Shown here: piece by piece, positions 34,301 to 42,059 of the stretch | How positions within the stretch are numbered: the first letter of the stretch is position 1 | Layout: each line of letters starts with the position of its first letter | Assembly (NCBI GenBank): GCA_023382535.1 | Contig: JAHDWA010000026.1 | Location: 60,411 to 124,410, forward strand | Origin: Anaerolineae bacterium | GTDB lineage: Bacteria > Chloroflexota > Anaerolineae > 4572-78 > J111 | Direction: 5' to 3' | DNA: 64,000 nucleotides | The notes under the pieces: generated by a model | What the model was told of the DNA's origin: nothing | Databases searched by the model: none | What the model saw: the letters and a program-made list of their open reading frames with translations, nothing else | Made by a program: the position numbers and the translations under genes

Positions 34301-34855
34301 ACCCCATACTTCAAGAGCTTTTTGGAAGTGGACTATGGCTTTTTCTAGATTATCGGACCGATTGTCAATAGGGTTTTGTGCATAGCAACTACCCAAAATA
34401 ACATGGAGTGTGGCCCAAAGTTGGGCATTTTGGGTTCGAGGTACCAAAGGCAGTGCCCTTAGGCACAGTTCAATCCGACGAGGTATATCATTAGGATGAG
34501 TTAGTTGGTTAATTTCTCGAATCATGCCTGCCAGTGCATTTTGAGACACTACGCCGGTACCTGATTGAGGAGGAGAGTTGGGGAAGACGTCTTCAATCCC
34601 CTCCTTACGACAGCGGGCCAGCAAAGCCCGACGCTCCTTTAGCACTTGAACTACATTGGGGTCACTTCTGGCTTGCATAAGCAGGCCCATGAGAATCTGG
34701 TCGGCAAAATTGGTCAGCAGTTTGTCGGCGTGGGTTCTGATAATTCGTTGGCTCTCTTCCGGCGTCTGCGCCTTGATAAAGGCTAGCACAGCCTTGATGA
34801 TTTGTTCCTGAGATGGTTCTTTTTGGCCGCCAAGTAGGCGTTTAAAAAATGACAT
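31304..34855 (-). CDS. TPR-CHAT protease, first gene of regulated operon
   Basis: A 1183-residue caspase-like protease. It starts MSFFKRLLGGQKEPS, followed by one copy of the 85-residue helical module (to about 95, ending ALLARCRKEGIEDVF). About ten TPR units (to about 640) come next. The C-terminal CHAT domain has HFSGHGFYNW and LSACETGMTD and ends PYYWAAFTLSGVAEE. ATG 34855 was chosen over ATG 34861 because GGGAGGA is then correctly spaced. Operator copy B lies about 150 bases upstream, and the winged-helix ATPase gene 35097 just beyond it. It is closely related to gene 25279, with a 330-bp identical block. It probably opens the transcript 34855-24416. Confidence 0.92.
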   Translation of the reverse strand: MSFFKRLLGGQKEPSQEQIIKAVLAFIKAQTPEESQRIIRTHADKLLTNFADQILMGLLMQARSDPNVVQVLKERRALLARCRKEGIEDVFPNSPPQSGTGVVSQNALAGMIREINQLTHPNDIPRRIELCLRALPLVPRTQNAQLWATLHVILGSCYAQNPIDNRSDNLEKAIVHFQKALEVWGRQTMPVKWGQATMDLATAYKDRIQGDPAENFEQAILLYQQVLTVITAQTMPVEWARTMHNLAGAYANRIRGDRAKNLEQAITHYKQALAVRSRQVMPIEWATTTMDLANAYSERIQGDRAENLDQAISYFKQALTVITRRTMPNDWALATMNMAITFKDRVWGERAENLEQAIHLFHQALEVMTRQAMPVEWAKTTTNLALAYSDRIRGGRAENLEQAIHLFHQALEVMTRQAMPVEWAKTTANLALAYSDRIQGNRAKNIEEAIKHYQQALTVITRQAMPNEWANLMNNLAAAYADRIRGERAENIEQAITYYQQVLEVRTQPNTPVDWAETMNNLAIIYKDRIRGERAENVELAITHFQQALTVMTRQAIPVRWAQAMNNLALAYQDRIRGDRSENIKQAIQLFEESLIVHTLDQFPAGHQLTQRNLGHLHFSERNWAAAQAAYARAIEAGQSLLAAAYTEVGRQAEVGETSRLYAWAAYCLFQLDRPGQALHQLEQGKTRLLAEALALAEADLAILPETQQRDVQAARETVRLLEAEMLLPPDTPARHPDRDLAEALGQTRVKLNHLIAAIRTEQPDFMPTGLDLAGILALIPAGGALVAPLVTSQGSAVFVLPHGATTIEAEHVIRLDDFTDDDLNALLVGSEDKLGWLWTYTRDMQRWQTTIESFTGRLWDVLMEPVHQKLTDLGLAQGAPVLLMPQGGLGLLPLHAAWREVDGEKRAFLDDYTVSYAPSAYALSVGQRRLREDEDRYGRKLLAVINPTGDLPFTPAEGEAVTRLFGPEAQTLVEAEATPEAVEHAAPGQTYFHFSGHGFYNWSDVMQSGLVLANKTRLTLSEIIAKLDLSSARLVTLSACETGMTDISQSPDEYIGLPAGFLQAGAPTVLSTLWAVADLSTALLMERFYRNHLDGKMDLAAALREAQLWLRDLPVKEVAEYADQCYRQSKGTKGEATLLRFKQHYDYLAENEPTTCPFVQPYYWAAFTLSGVAEEPDEIVTN
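31496..31825. repeat. 330-bp perfect repeat within CHAT domain, copy 2
   Basis: Identical to 25468-25797. It encodes the end of the CHAT core, including LSACETG and GLPAGFLQAGAP. Confidence 0.9.
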
Positions 34856-35007
34856 GCTCATTCCTCCCATTGGGTTACATTCAGGTCTGCGATTGGCTTG
34901 ATCAACCTTTTGCGCTCAGATATGACCAGCACGAAGAGGTTCCCGTGTAACTGCATCCGACTGGCTGGCCATCTGTCTGCCAGAAGCGACCGGTTTTATC
35001 CCCAGTG

Positions 35008-35058
35008 TATCGCCTTTCTGCCTGACATACCTGATAATATCTGACAGTTTTCTGATAG
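35008..35058 (-). promoter_or_regulatory. operator/promoter copy B of three-copy regulatory element
   Basis: On the minus strand it carries TCAG cores of four direct repeats at spacings 11, 10 and 9 and then GGCGATACACT, a -10-like box. It lies 38 bases past the stop of the winged-helix ATPase gene and 152 bases before the start of the TPR-CHAT gene 31304, so it should drive that operon. Strongly similar to 11836-11887 and 46813-46864. Confidence 0.75.
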
Positions 35059-35096
35059 ATTACCAACGACGAGTGATGAATCGAGACTGCCTCAAC

Positions 35097-36452
35097 TTAC
35101 TGATCGCCCGGTTCGATAAATTTATACCCCTCGCCCCGCAGGGTGATGATGTAGTGAGGCCGGCTGGGGTCTGGTTCGACCTTGGCCCGCAAGCGGGAGA
35201 TCAGGGCTTGGAGCGCCTCATCGGTCACGCCGCCTGTCATTTGGCCATATTGTTGACGATAGACGTTCGCGATTAGCTCATCTTTGGTACATACGCGATC
35301 CCGGTGCTCGTAGAGATAGCCCAGCATTTCGAACTCCATCTCGGTTAGGCTCTCGACACGCCGTCCCTCGAGCTGCACTTCTCGAGTGGAACGGTTGATG
35401 ATCACGCTTTTTGTGGTGGGAGGGATCTGTTGGCGGACAAAATCGGCAAACAAGGGAGAGAAAAGGGAGGGAGTAGACGGATCTGTCCTAACCAGGCCTT
35501 TGCGTTTCAGACGCTGGAGCATGTGCGGATCAACCGGCGTGCCAACTGTCAGTGCGCCCAGAGTGACCTGCTCACTCTCCGACAAGCTGTCCCACACTTT
35601 CTTGCACTCGGTTTGCACAGCCAGCTCGTTTCTGAGGGTCGGAGTTATCTCCGTCAGATCGCTACCCTGGTGGGGCTCATTCCAGATCCGGCTCATAATG
35701 GCTTTGAGCAGACCGGCGTGCCCGCCGCTGAGTTGAATCAGGCTGGCTATGTCTGCCTCGCTGAACTTGATGGACCGCCGAGAAGCCAGTTGGTGGATCA
35801 TCTGCCCGGTATCCGCCTCGTTGTAAGGCCCCAGGGTGCAAACATTGCGACTGACTAGCCGGTGAAAATGGTCCACGTCCATCAAATCATCTCTCAAACG
35901 GGTCAGATCGTTGGTCACCACAATTAGGTAAGAAATCTGGCCTTCATGTGCGTCCTGGATGGCTCGCAGGCAACGAAACAGGGACTCATCAAGCGCCTGA
36001 AACACGGTATCGAATTCGTCAAAAAGCAAGACAATTTGTTGCGCTGGTTGCCGGCAAATGAGATGCACGCCTTGCTCAACGGCCCACTGGGCCGTGAGTG
36101 GGTCCCTGGAGTTTCTGACTTCCCGGTGGAGCGACGCTATCTCTTCCAGGGTATCCGTCTCTGCGCCCAACGAGCGGAGTTCACCTAGCAGGCGATTCAA
36201 AATCAGTTCATAGACCGTCCACTCAGCTTGTTTGGCCAAGCCCAACAGGTCAATAAGGACGAAGATGAAATCGGCATAATTCTGCTCCAAATAATGTTGC
36301 CGCACGTTTTCACGAAGCAGAAAACGCAAGAAGTTAGACTTACCGCTCCCCCGCAAGCCGATGAGAGAACCGGATTGTCCGGCCTTGATCCAGTCCATTA
36401 CCTGGCGTGCCTCAGCCGCGCGATAAGCCAGGGTGTAATGGTCGGATGCCAT
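35097..36452 (-). CDS. AAA ATPase with C-terminal OmpR-type winged helix (transcription regulator)
   Basis: A 451-residue cytoplasmic protein. The N-terminal P-loop ATPase of STAND/AAA type has Walker A GLRGSGKSN (about 32-40) and Walker B VLLFDEFD (about 141-148). A sensor-like VVTND segment follows. A helical middle contains LSGGHAGLLKAIMSRIW, typical of such ATPases. The last 100 residues are a winged-helix DNA-binding domain (LTEMEFEMLGYLYEH, ALQALISRLRAKVEPDP, YIITLRGEGYKFIEP) of the OmpR/PhoB family. It is likely an NTP-switched activator that binds direct repeats; the three-copy element is the obvious candidate target. GAGGAGG precedes the ATG. A decayed second copy lies at 46870-47575, also next to one operator copy. 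Confidence 0.88.
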   Translation of the reverse strand: MASDHYTLAYRAAEARQVMDWIKAGQSGSLIGLRGSGKSNFLRFLLRENVRQHYLEQNYADFIFVLIDLLGLAKQAEWTVYELILNRLLGELRSLGAETDTLEEIASLHREVRNSRDPLTAQWAVEQGVHLICRQPAQQIVLLFDEFDTVFQALDESLFRCLRAIQDAHEGQISYLIVVTNDLTRLRDDLMDVDHFHRLVSRNVCTLGPYNEADTGQMIHQLASRRSIKFSEADIASLIQLSGGHAGLLKAIMSRIWNEPHQGSDLTEITPTLRNELAVQTECKKVWDSLSESEQVTLGALTVGTPVDPHMLQRLKRKGLVRTDPSTPSLFSPLFADFVRQQIPPTTKSVIINRSTREVQLEGRRVESLTEMEFEMLGYLYEHRDRVCTKDELIANVYRQQYGQMTGGVTDEALQALISRLRAKVEPDPSRPHYIITLRGEGYKFIEPGDQ

Positions 36453-36685
36453 AGTGCCTCCTCTCTATATATTCTTCAGCCCCTTCTTAGCGACAAAAGG
36501 CGGAAGTGAGTAACCCTTAGCGACAGTCGTCCAGCAGCGCCTCAAGGGTAGTTTTTTCAAGATAACTTTACAGTTCGTCCAACTCGTTGAAATCAGGTAG
36601 GCTCACTTTGACCTCAACTCGGCCTGGTCAGGTAGGCCAAAATAATATCTCCCGCCACATTATACTGTATGGAGTCTATAAGAAC
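36453..36685 (-). promoter_or_regulatory. presumed promoter region of regulator gene with direct repeat
   Basis: A 233-base gap upstream of the ATPase/winged-helix gene. On the plus strand CTTAGCGACA occurs at 36485-36494 and again at 36516-36525. The segment nearest the gene resembles the corresponding upstream segment of the decayed regulator (47590-47620), which suggests conserved control. No promoter hexamers are convincing. Confidence 0.35.
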
Positions 36686-38551
36686 CTACTTCGAGACGGT
36701 GAGGCGGGCATTGGGGTGAGCATAGACGCTGTAGGCCAGCCAGGTGGCATCGGTCGAGTTTATCTTTTGAATGGCACGACGAGCCATTTGAGTAGCCTGA
36801 CCAATCGTTTTCTCATTCCGCAGGGCCTCGTAGAAAGTGCAGGCGAACGTACAGGCCAGGGCATCATTAACTGACCAGAGCGGGCCAATGAACGCTCCGC
36901 AGCGGCAACGGTCGACCCACGCGGCGGCCCACCCCCCCAGGCGCGCCAGCGACCAGCCCTGTTGTCCCACTCGGCAGGCATTAAGAAAAACCAAGGGCCG
37001 ATCTCGGCCAATCCGAGCTTGGCGCGGCCCGTGTAAATCGGTGGGCCGTAGCTTGCGACCATCGGCCAGCACAACGATGGACTCGTTAGCGTTCTCCACT
37101 GCCCAGTCTCCGTGCATGGCAAAGTGCCACAGGCCAATCGGCTCCGAAGCATCCATTAGTGCTTCCAGCGCTTCGAGGGTCGCTTCAGCTGGGCTAAGGT
37201 CTTGCAACGTGGCTTGGGATTGAACAAATTGGGCCAGGTAGTCTCGCTCTTCCTCAACGAACAGCAGGGGCTGATATCCCGGCGCCTGTTTGACCGCAAG
37301 GCAGGTCAGGGCTGGAACCTGTACCTGGCCCGCGCCACCCCGGCCACCGGCGATCCAGCGGGTTAGCTCAAATTTCAGGCACAAGTAATCGTCGTCAATC
37401 ACTTGGTCCGGGTCACTGCTGTCGTACGGCTTGACCAGCTCCCAGGGGATCCAGGGTTCGTCGGAGGTGATTTGCAGAGTGTGGACCGAACCGCGAAAGC
37501 GCCGGTAAGCGGCGCGCAGTTCAGCAGGGAACAGCTCAATGTACAAATTGTGCCCGATGCCTTGCAATTTGCTCGCTGCCTGTTGCGGTGTTAAAAGTTG
37601 GTTGTCCACATCGCGCCGCTGCGCCAGATTTTCAATAGCGAGCATCAGCCTCTCCTGATACTGTTCCGGTGAGCCTTGAATGACGACGCGGCCGGCCGGC
37701 TGGAAGTGAAACGGCGCGGCGCCGTTGGCGGAATGCAACGTATAGCTGAGCACCGTCTGGCCGGCTTCAAGCTGCACACTCACCCGTAAGTCCAGATCGG
37801 GCGGCGGGGCATAAGGACCGCCGAAGTATACCCGCTCGGCCAGCACCTGGGCTTGGGTCTGAACCAGGCCCTCTTCGCTCACCTCAATTTGCAGCCGTAC
37901 CGTGCCAATGATCGCCCCATTTTGCCAGAAATCTAGCGTCAGAAACTTGCGGCCGAGGCTGATGGCCTTCACCAGGAAAGCTGCCGTCTCAGTGTCCTGG
38001 TTCGGCTTGATCATCAGGCGCTGCACCGGCTCGCCGATCACCTCAAACTCATCCGGCTGGGCGTGCAGGTAGATTTCCACAAACTGCTTAAGCTGGAGCG
38101 TCAATGGCTGGGAGGCGAGGCTCTCCGGCTCAGACGCACGGGTGAGGCGGACGGCGATAGTGCCGCGTTCACCCAAGGCCAACCAACGTGGGGCGGTGAT
38201 GTCGGTATAACGCGTTTCACTCGGCGGATTTACGCACCATTCCAGCCCATTGACCAGCTCGGGCATTTCTGGTATTTGGTCAATGCCTTTCATCTCAGCC
38301 CCGCGCGTTCTGCGATAAGTATCGGCAAGCTGGATTGCTTCACGCAACATTGCCGCGGCAGCCGGATACTGACGGAAGATTTGAATGATGCGAGTCGCAA
38401 GTATCGTCTGCTCTGCTGGTGTGTGTGTCGCACCCAAGTTAGCGATGATTGTCTCCAGTTTCGGGTACACTTCAAGCCAGTTTGGGTCGAACAGGCGTGG
38501 CAGTTCGTTCCATATGTTGAGCAGGGCTTGTAAGACGGTCTCGGGTTTCAT
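36686..38551 (-). CDS. CHAT-domain caspase-like protease without TPRs
   Basis: A 621-residue protein. The N-terminal 380 residues are helical, then beta-rich, without TPRs; the C-terminal 230 are a CHAT domain. Catalytic His480 lies in LWHFAMHGDW and Cys526 in VFLNACRVGQ, followed by FIGPLWSVND. It is the paralogue of the protein at 15086-16930 (similar length, SDEPWIPWEL segment, domain order). ATG 38551 lies three bases after the stop of the TPR-CHAT gene 38555, with AGGAGCG across the junction, so the pair is translationally coupled. The operon at 15086 likewise pairs a TPR-CHAT with a TPR-less CHAT, so the two forms may work as partners. Confidence 0.88.
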   Translation of the reverse strand: MKPETVLQALLNIWNELPRLFDPNWLEVYPKLETIIANLGATHTPAEQTILATRIIQIFRQYPAAAAMLREAIQLADTYRRTRGAEMKGIDQIPEMPELVNGLEWCVNPPSETRYTDITAPRWLALGERGTIAVRLTRASEPESLASQPLTLQLKQFVEIYLHAQPDEFEVIGEPVQRLMIKPNQDTETAAFLVKAISLGRKFLTLDFWQNGAIIGTVRLQIEVSEEGLVQTQAQVLAERVYFGGPYAPPPDLDLRVSVQLEAGQTVLSYTLHSANGAAPFHFQPAGRVVIQGSPEQYQERLMLAIENLAQRRDVDNQLLTPQQAASKLQGIGHNLYIELFPAELRAAYRRFRGSVHTLQITSDEPWIPWELVKPYDSSDPDQVIDDDYLCLKFELTRWIAGGRGGAGQVQVPALTCLAVKQAPGYQPLLFVEEERDYLAQFVQSQATLQDLSPAEATLEALEALMDASEPIGLWHFAMHGDWAVENANESIVVLADGRKLRPTDLHGPRQARIGRDRPLVFLNACRVGQQGWSLARLGGWAAAWVDRCRCGAFIGPLWSVNDALACTFACTFYEALRNEKTIGQATQMARRAIQKINSTDATWLAYSVYAHPNARLTVSK

Positions 38552-38554
38552 ACC

Positions 38555-41143
38555 TTACGCTCCTACAAAGATAAAAGGTGCCCAGTAATAGGGGTGGGAG
38601 AATTGGCAACCGGCTGGATCAGCAGATGCGGGCAGACCGATATCAGCCTCAATTTCCAGCTCAATTTCCGGTAAGGTTTTCGCTGACGAGTGTTGCAAAA
38701 TCCCATTGAAATATGCTGCCAGTTCCTGGTTGGTAGCCTTCCGCAGCCAATGTTGCGCGCAGCGCAGTGCCTGGTGGGGCGGCAGTGGCCCTTCGTCAGT
38801 CTTCGGGTCGCCACGTAGATGATATTCGTAAAACTTGATCATCAACAACGGAGTTGACAGATCCTCGACTGGCCACAAGGTGCCAATCACACCCGGTACC
38901 CCTGCTTGCAGAAATCCAGCTGGCAGGCCCACCGCTTCGTCGGGAAGCTGATTAAAATCGGTGATGGCGGTTTGGCAAGCGGACAGCACAACCAACCGGG
39001 CGGCCTGGAAAGGCGGGCGGGCCAGCACATCGCGCAGGGTTAGCCGATCACTCCCACTCAAGATCAGGCTAGAGTCAAGCGGCTGGGCCGGGTCAAACTG
39101 GCCGTGGCAGGCGAGATGCACGTAGGTGGCGGTATCCAAGCCAGCTTCGACCGCCCGACGCGTCGCTTGGGTTTCATACAGCGCGGTCGTCTCCCCATCG
39201 AAGAGTGAAGTGATCTCCTCGACCTCTGTCCGAGCAAAGGCCAGTGGCTGTTTTCTTTCTGGCAAAGGCAAGGGGTTACCGACGGCGAAGAGGGTGGACG
39301 GACCATTAGGATATACCGATACCGCTGCCCGGCTGTGGCTAAGCGCGCGGGCAGAAGGGGCGTAGGTAACGGCATACTCGTCGAGGAAGGCACGCTCCTG
39401 GTCGTTGACTAGATAGGTTGCTGCATGCAGCGGGAGCAGAGCCAGTAGGCCGGTGGGAATTAGGACGACCGGCCAGAGCTGTTGATCTGTTGGCAGGTGG
39501 GGCTGAATGTCATCTAGGGCAGCAGCCACTGGCTGCATAATCTTTTTGCCCATAAGGGGCAACACTTCAACCAACGTTTCCCGCAAGGGTGTCACACCCT
39601 TCATCTCCAATTGCCCCGGTAGATACCCACCCACAACTACTTCGTCTTCCTGTTTCACCAGCCAGGCCTCCAGGTCATCCTCAGTTACATCGAGCCGGAG
39701 AGACCAGACGCCACCGGCGTAGACGATCAGGGCCAGTCCGCCAGCCGAGGTGACGAGCAGGTAGACCAGCGGAATAGATTGCGCTGCAGCTTGTACCTCG
39801 GCGAAGGTGGGCTCGGGGAAAAACTCAGGAACGTAGCGACGGATGCGCTCGACCACTTGTCGTAGTTGGGTGTAGTGGAATTTGAGTTGCTGAGACAGGG
39901 TCAGAAAATCACGCCGACCGTGGATGTCTTCGGGCAGCCGGGCTTTGGCTTGCAGGTCGCGAATATGCACCCGCACGGTTTCAAAAGCCTTCCGATCTTC
40001 GGGTGTGAGGCCATCGAGTGGGGCGGCATCGAGAGCCAAGGCTTCGGCCAGCGCCTGGGCGCGTCCACGCTCAATAGTCTCAACGGCGGCTTGGAACTGA
40101 TCGGGGTTATGGGCTAAGGCAAAGGCTAGCCGAGAGGGTAGCCCGTATATCTCGGCGAGTTCGGCCTGCCGTGCTTCAGGAGTCGCTGCCAACTGATAAA
40201 GGGTCTCTCCGGCTTCGAGCGCAGTTCGGTAAACATCCACTGCTTCAGACCAGCGCCCCAGGAGGAATAGTAGATGACCAAAGTCGCGTGCCGTCCACCG
40301 GTGATTCGCGGGGAAGACTTGGGGAATGTAGACTTGTAATGCCTGCTGGAAGTGGTGAATGGCCTGTTGTTCGAGATCCTTCGTCTGCTCGCCAGCCTCA
40401 ATGCGTTTTGCGAAAACAACTCCTAAATTATGTTGAGTCTGAGCCCAGTCTTCCGGATTAACTTTACGGGTTCTGACTTTTAGAGCTTGCTGGAGATGGA
40501 AGATAGATTTTTCAAAGTTCTCAGCTAGATTACCAACAGTGAGGTTATGGTATGTGACTCCTAGATTATTCTGAGTATTAGCCCATTCTTTTGAAAAAAG
40601 TTGTTGAGTTCTGACCTTTAAAGCTTCTTGATAGCGAAAAATGGCCTGGTTCAAATTATCTGTTCGAGTTCCAACAATACGAGCCTCGAAAGTGGTAGCC
40701 AAATTGTGCTGAACCATAGCCCATTCCTTCGGAAAGGCCTGTTGGCTATAAACCTCTAGAGCTTTCTGAAAGTGGAAGATGGATTGTTCCAGGTTATCTG
40801 CTCGTATTCCAGCAATACGCTCTCTAAACGCGTTACCCAGATTATTGTGGACTCTGGCCCACTCTTTGGCAAAAGCTTCACGGGTGTAAACCTGTAAGGC
40901 TTGTTGAAAATGAAAGATAGCTTTCTCTAAATTGTCGGCCCGTATGTCTTGAGGATTTTCAGCATAGCTGTTTCCCAGTTCATCTTGTAAATCGGCCCAT
41001 CCCTTAGGATAATCACTTTTGGTGAAGAGGGTTAATGCTCGATTACCCAGTTTGATGCGTCGTGGCATATCAAATGGACTTCGGGGTGGTTGATTTAGCT
41101 TGGATATAATAAGGAACAGAAAAATCTTTCGTAGAATAAACAC
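38555..41143 (-). CDS. TPR-CHAT protease (short type)
   Basis: An 862-residue predicted caspase-like protease. A hydrophobic N-terminal stretch (FILRKIFLFLIISKL) could act as a membrane anchor or reflect an early start. The start is GTG 41143 with GGGAGAG three bases before it. About six TPR units follow (EWARVHNNLGNAFRERI, EWANTQNNLGVTYHNL and so on), then a linker. The CHAT domain has HLACHGQFDPAQPLDSSL, LSACQTAITDF and GLPAGFLQAGVPGVIGTLW and ends YYWAPFIFVGA. It is closer to gene 42060 than to the 25279/31304 pair (DFNQLPDE signature in both). It is coupled to the CHAT gene 36686 immediately downstream. Confidence 0.9.
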   Translation of the reverse strand: MFILRKIFLFLIISKLNQPPRSPFDMPRRIKLGNRALTLFTKSDYPKGWADLQDELGNSYAENPQDIRADNLEKAIFHFQQALQVYTREAFAKEWARVHNNLGNAFRERIAGIRADNLEQSIFHFQKALEVYSQQAFPKEWAMVQHNLATTFEARIVGTRTDNLNQAIFRYQEALKVRTQQLFSKEWANTQNNLGVTYHNLTVGNLAENFEKSIFHLQQALKVRTRKVNPEDWAQTQHNLGVVFAKRIEAGEQTKDLEQQAIHHFQQALQVYIPQVFPANHRWTARDFGHLLFLLGRWSEAVDVYRTALEAGETLYQLAATPEARQAELAEIYGLPSRLAFALAHNPDQFQAAVETIERGRAQALAEALALDAAPLDGLTPEDRKAFETVRVHIRDLQAKARLPEDIHGRRDFLTLSQQLKFHYTQLRQVVERIRRYVPEFFPEPTFAEVQAAAQSIPLVYLLVTSAGGLALIVYAGGVWSLRLDVTEDDLEAWLVKQEDEVVVGGYLPGQLEMKGVTPLRETLVEVLPLMGKKIMQPVAAALDDIQPHLPTDQQLWPVVLIPTGLLALLPLHAATYLVNDQERAFLDEYAVTYAPSARALSHSRAAVSVYPNGPSTLFAVGNPLPLPERKQPLAFARTEVEEITSLFDGETTALYETQATRRAVEAGLDTATYVHLACHGQFDPAQPLDSSLILSGSDRLTLRDVLARPPFQAARLVVLSACQTAITDFNQLPDEAVGLPAGFLQAGVPGVIGTLWPVEDLSTPLLMIKFYEYHLRGDPKTDEGPLPPHQALRCAQHWLRKATNQELAAYFNGILQHSSAKTLPEIELEIEADIGLPASADPAGCQFSHPYYWAPFIFVGA

Positions 41144-41236
41144 GTTCTCTCCCTGTACCTGTCAACCATACCTATCGGAGATGATCCTGATTTCGAAAAG
41201 TCACTCGCCCCTCACATAACTCGGTTGATCCTTTAG

Positions 41237-41620
41237 TCAGATAATTTCAACATCAACTACCGACAACCCCATCTTTTTAATTCCTGCAACAAGCGTTGCG
41301 TAGTCTTGGCCCGGCACAAAATAGCCCTTCTCTACCACTTCTTCAAGTACCTGTCTTTTTAAGAATATGGCCTCTAACTTCTTCCAATGGAACATTCCAA
41401 ACTTGTTATTATCAGGAGTACTAAGCATATTTGTGATAGTTGTTATACTGTTGGGGGGAATCGGGGTGTGGGTCTGACCTGGGACGATAAGGGTCGTGAC
41501 CCCTTGATTTTGAAACTCGGTTAATGAGGCAATAGTTGACCGCAAATCTTCCGCTGTTAGCGGCGTTTTACAGCCAAACCACTTACTAGGTCGACATTGC
41601 TCCAATATACGTACTGGCAT
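41237..41620 (-). CDS. hypothetical protein
   Basis: A 127-residue soluble protein with no family I recognise. The first half has a TAEDLRSTIASLTEFQNQG helix and a TLIVPGQTHTPIP loop; the second half is helical and ends in a short hydrophobic strand (LSVVDVEII). GGAGG lies six bases before ATG 41620. It sits between the caspase remnant 41716 and the TPR-CHAT gene 38555 on the same strand. It probably belongs to the CHAT transcript, possibly as an accessory or target protein. Confidence 0.6.
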   Translation of the reverse strand: MPVRILEQCRPSKWFGCKTPLTAEDLRSTIASLTEFQNQGVTTLIVPGQTHTPIPPNSITTITNMLSTPDNNKFGMFHWKKLEAIFLKRQVLEEVVEKGYFVPGQDYATLVAGIKKMGLSVVDVEII

Positions 41621-41715
41621 TTTTTACCTCCATATTTCAAGTTTATTATTTTTGCTGGACCTGACCACTCGTACAACGGTAATGAACTTCTTCTTTATTA
41701 ACTACTATTTCAGGG

Positions 41716-41979
41716 TTAGGGTGAATAACTGGGTTTGCTGGTCACACGGGTAGTAAGCGTTCGGTGCATCAAACGCCAAAATGGTCCTGAAGTCCTCGAG
41801 ACGGCCATCGCTGGCAAGCCGCTAAGCGTAGTATGGGAGTCGGTAAAACAATGAATTGCCTTGGTAGGGTAGCGATGTTTGAGTGAAGCCAAACCTACTA
41901 ACTCGACATCATTAGGGATGCCTGCTAAAGTACAGTCTGGGTATCGGCTAATGCCAATGAGAAACGCTGTATGTTTCAT
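41716..41979 (-). pseudogene. caspase-like (peptidase C14) gene remnant
   Basis: The first 50 residues read as the start of a caspase/metacaspase p20 domain (TAFLIGISRYPDCTLAGIPN, DVELVGLASL, then IHCFTD). After about residue 52 the similarity ends. The catalytic His and Cys segments are absent. A neighbouring frame continues with LEDFRTILAFDAPNAYYP to a stop near 41708, which suggests an internal deletion with frame change. AGGAG before ATG 41979 shows a once functional gene. It lies between the CHAT genes 42060 and 38555, so caspases and CHAT proteases were combined here. Confidence 0.65.
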
Positions 41980-42059
41980 CGATCTCCTTGCTTCAATTAG
42001 ACGCGAACATTCATTTCAGAGATACCACAGAGGAGGCCAGATAATTTCGGTTTCATAGC

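Noticed and set aside
41237..41620. Assigning the 127-residue protein to a known effector-associated domain
   Set aside because: No motif could be matched with confidence by eye, so it is left as hypothetical.
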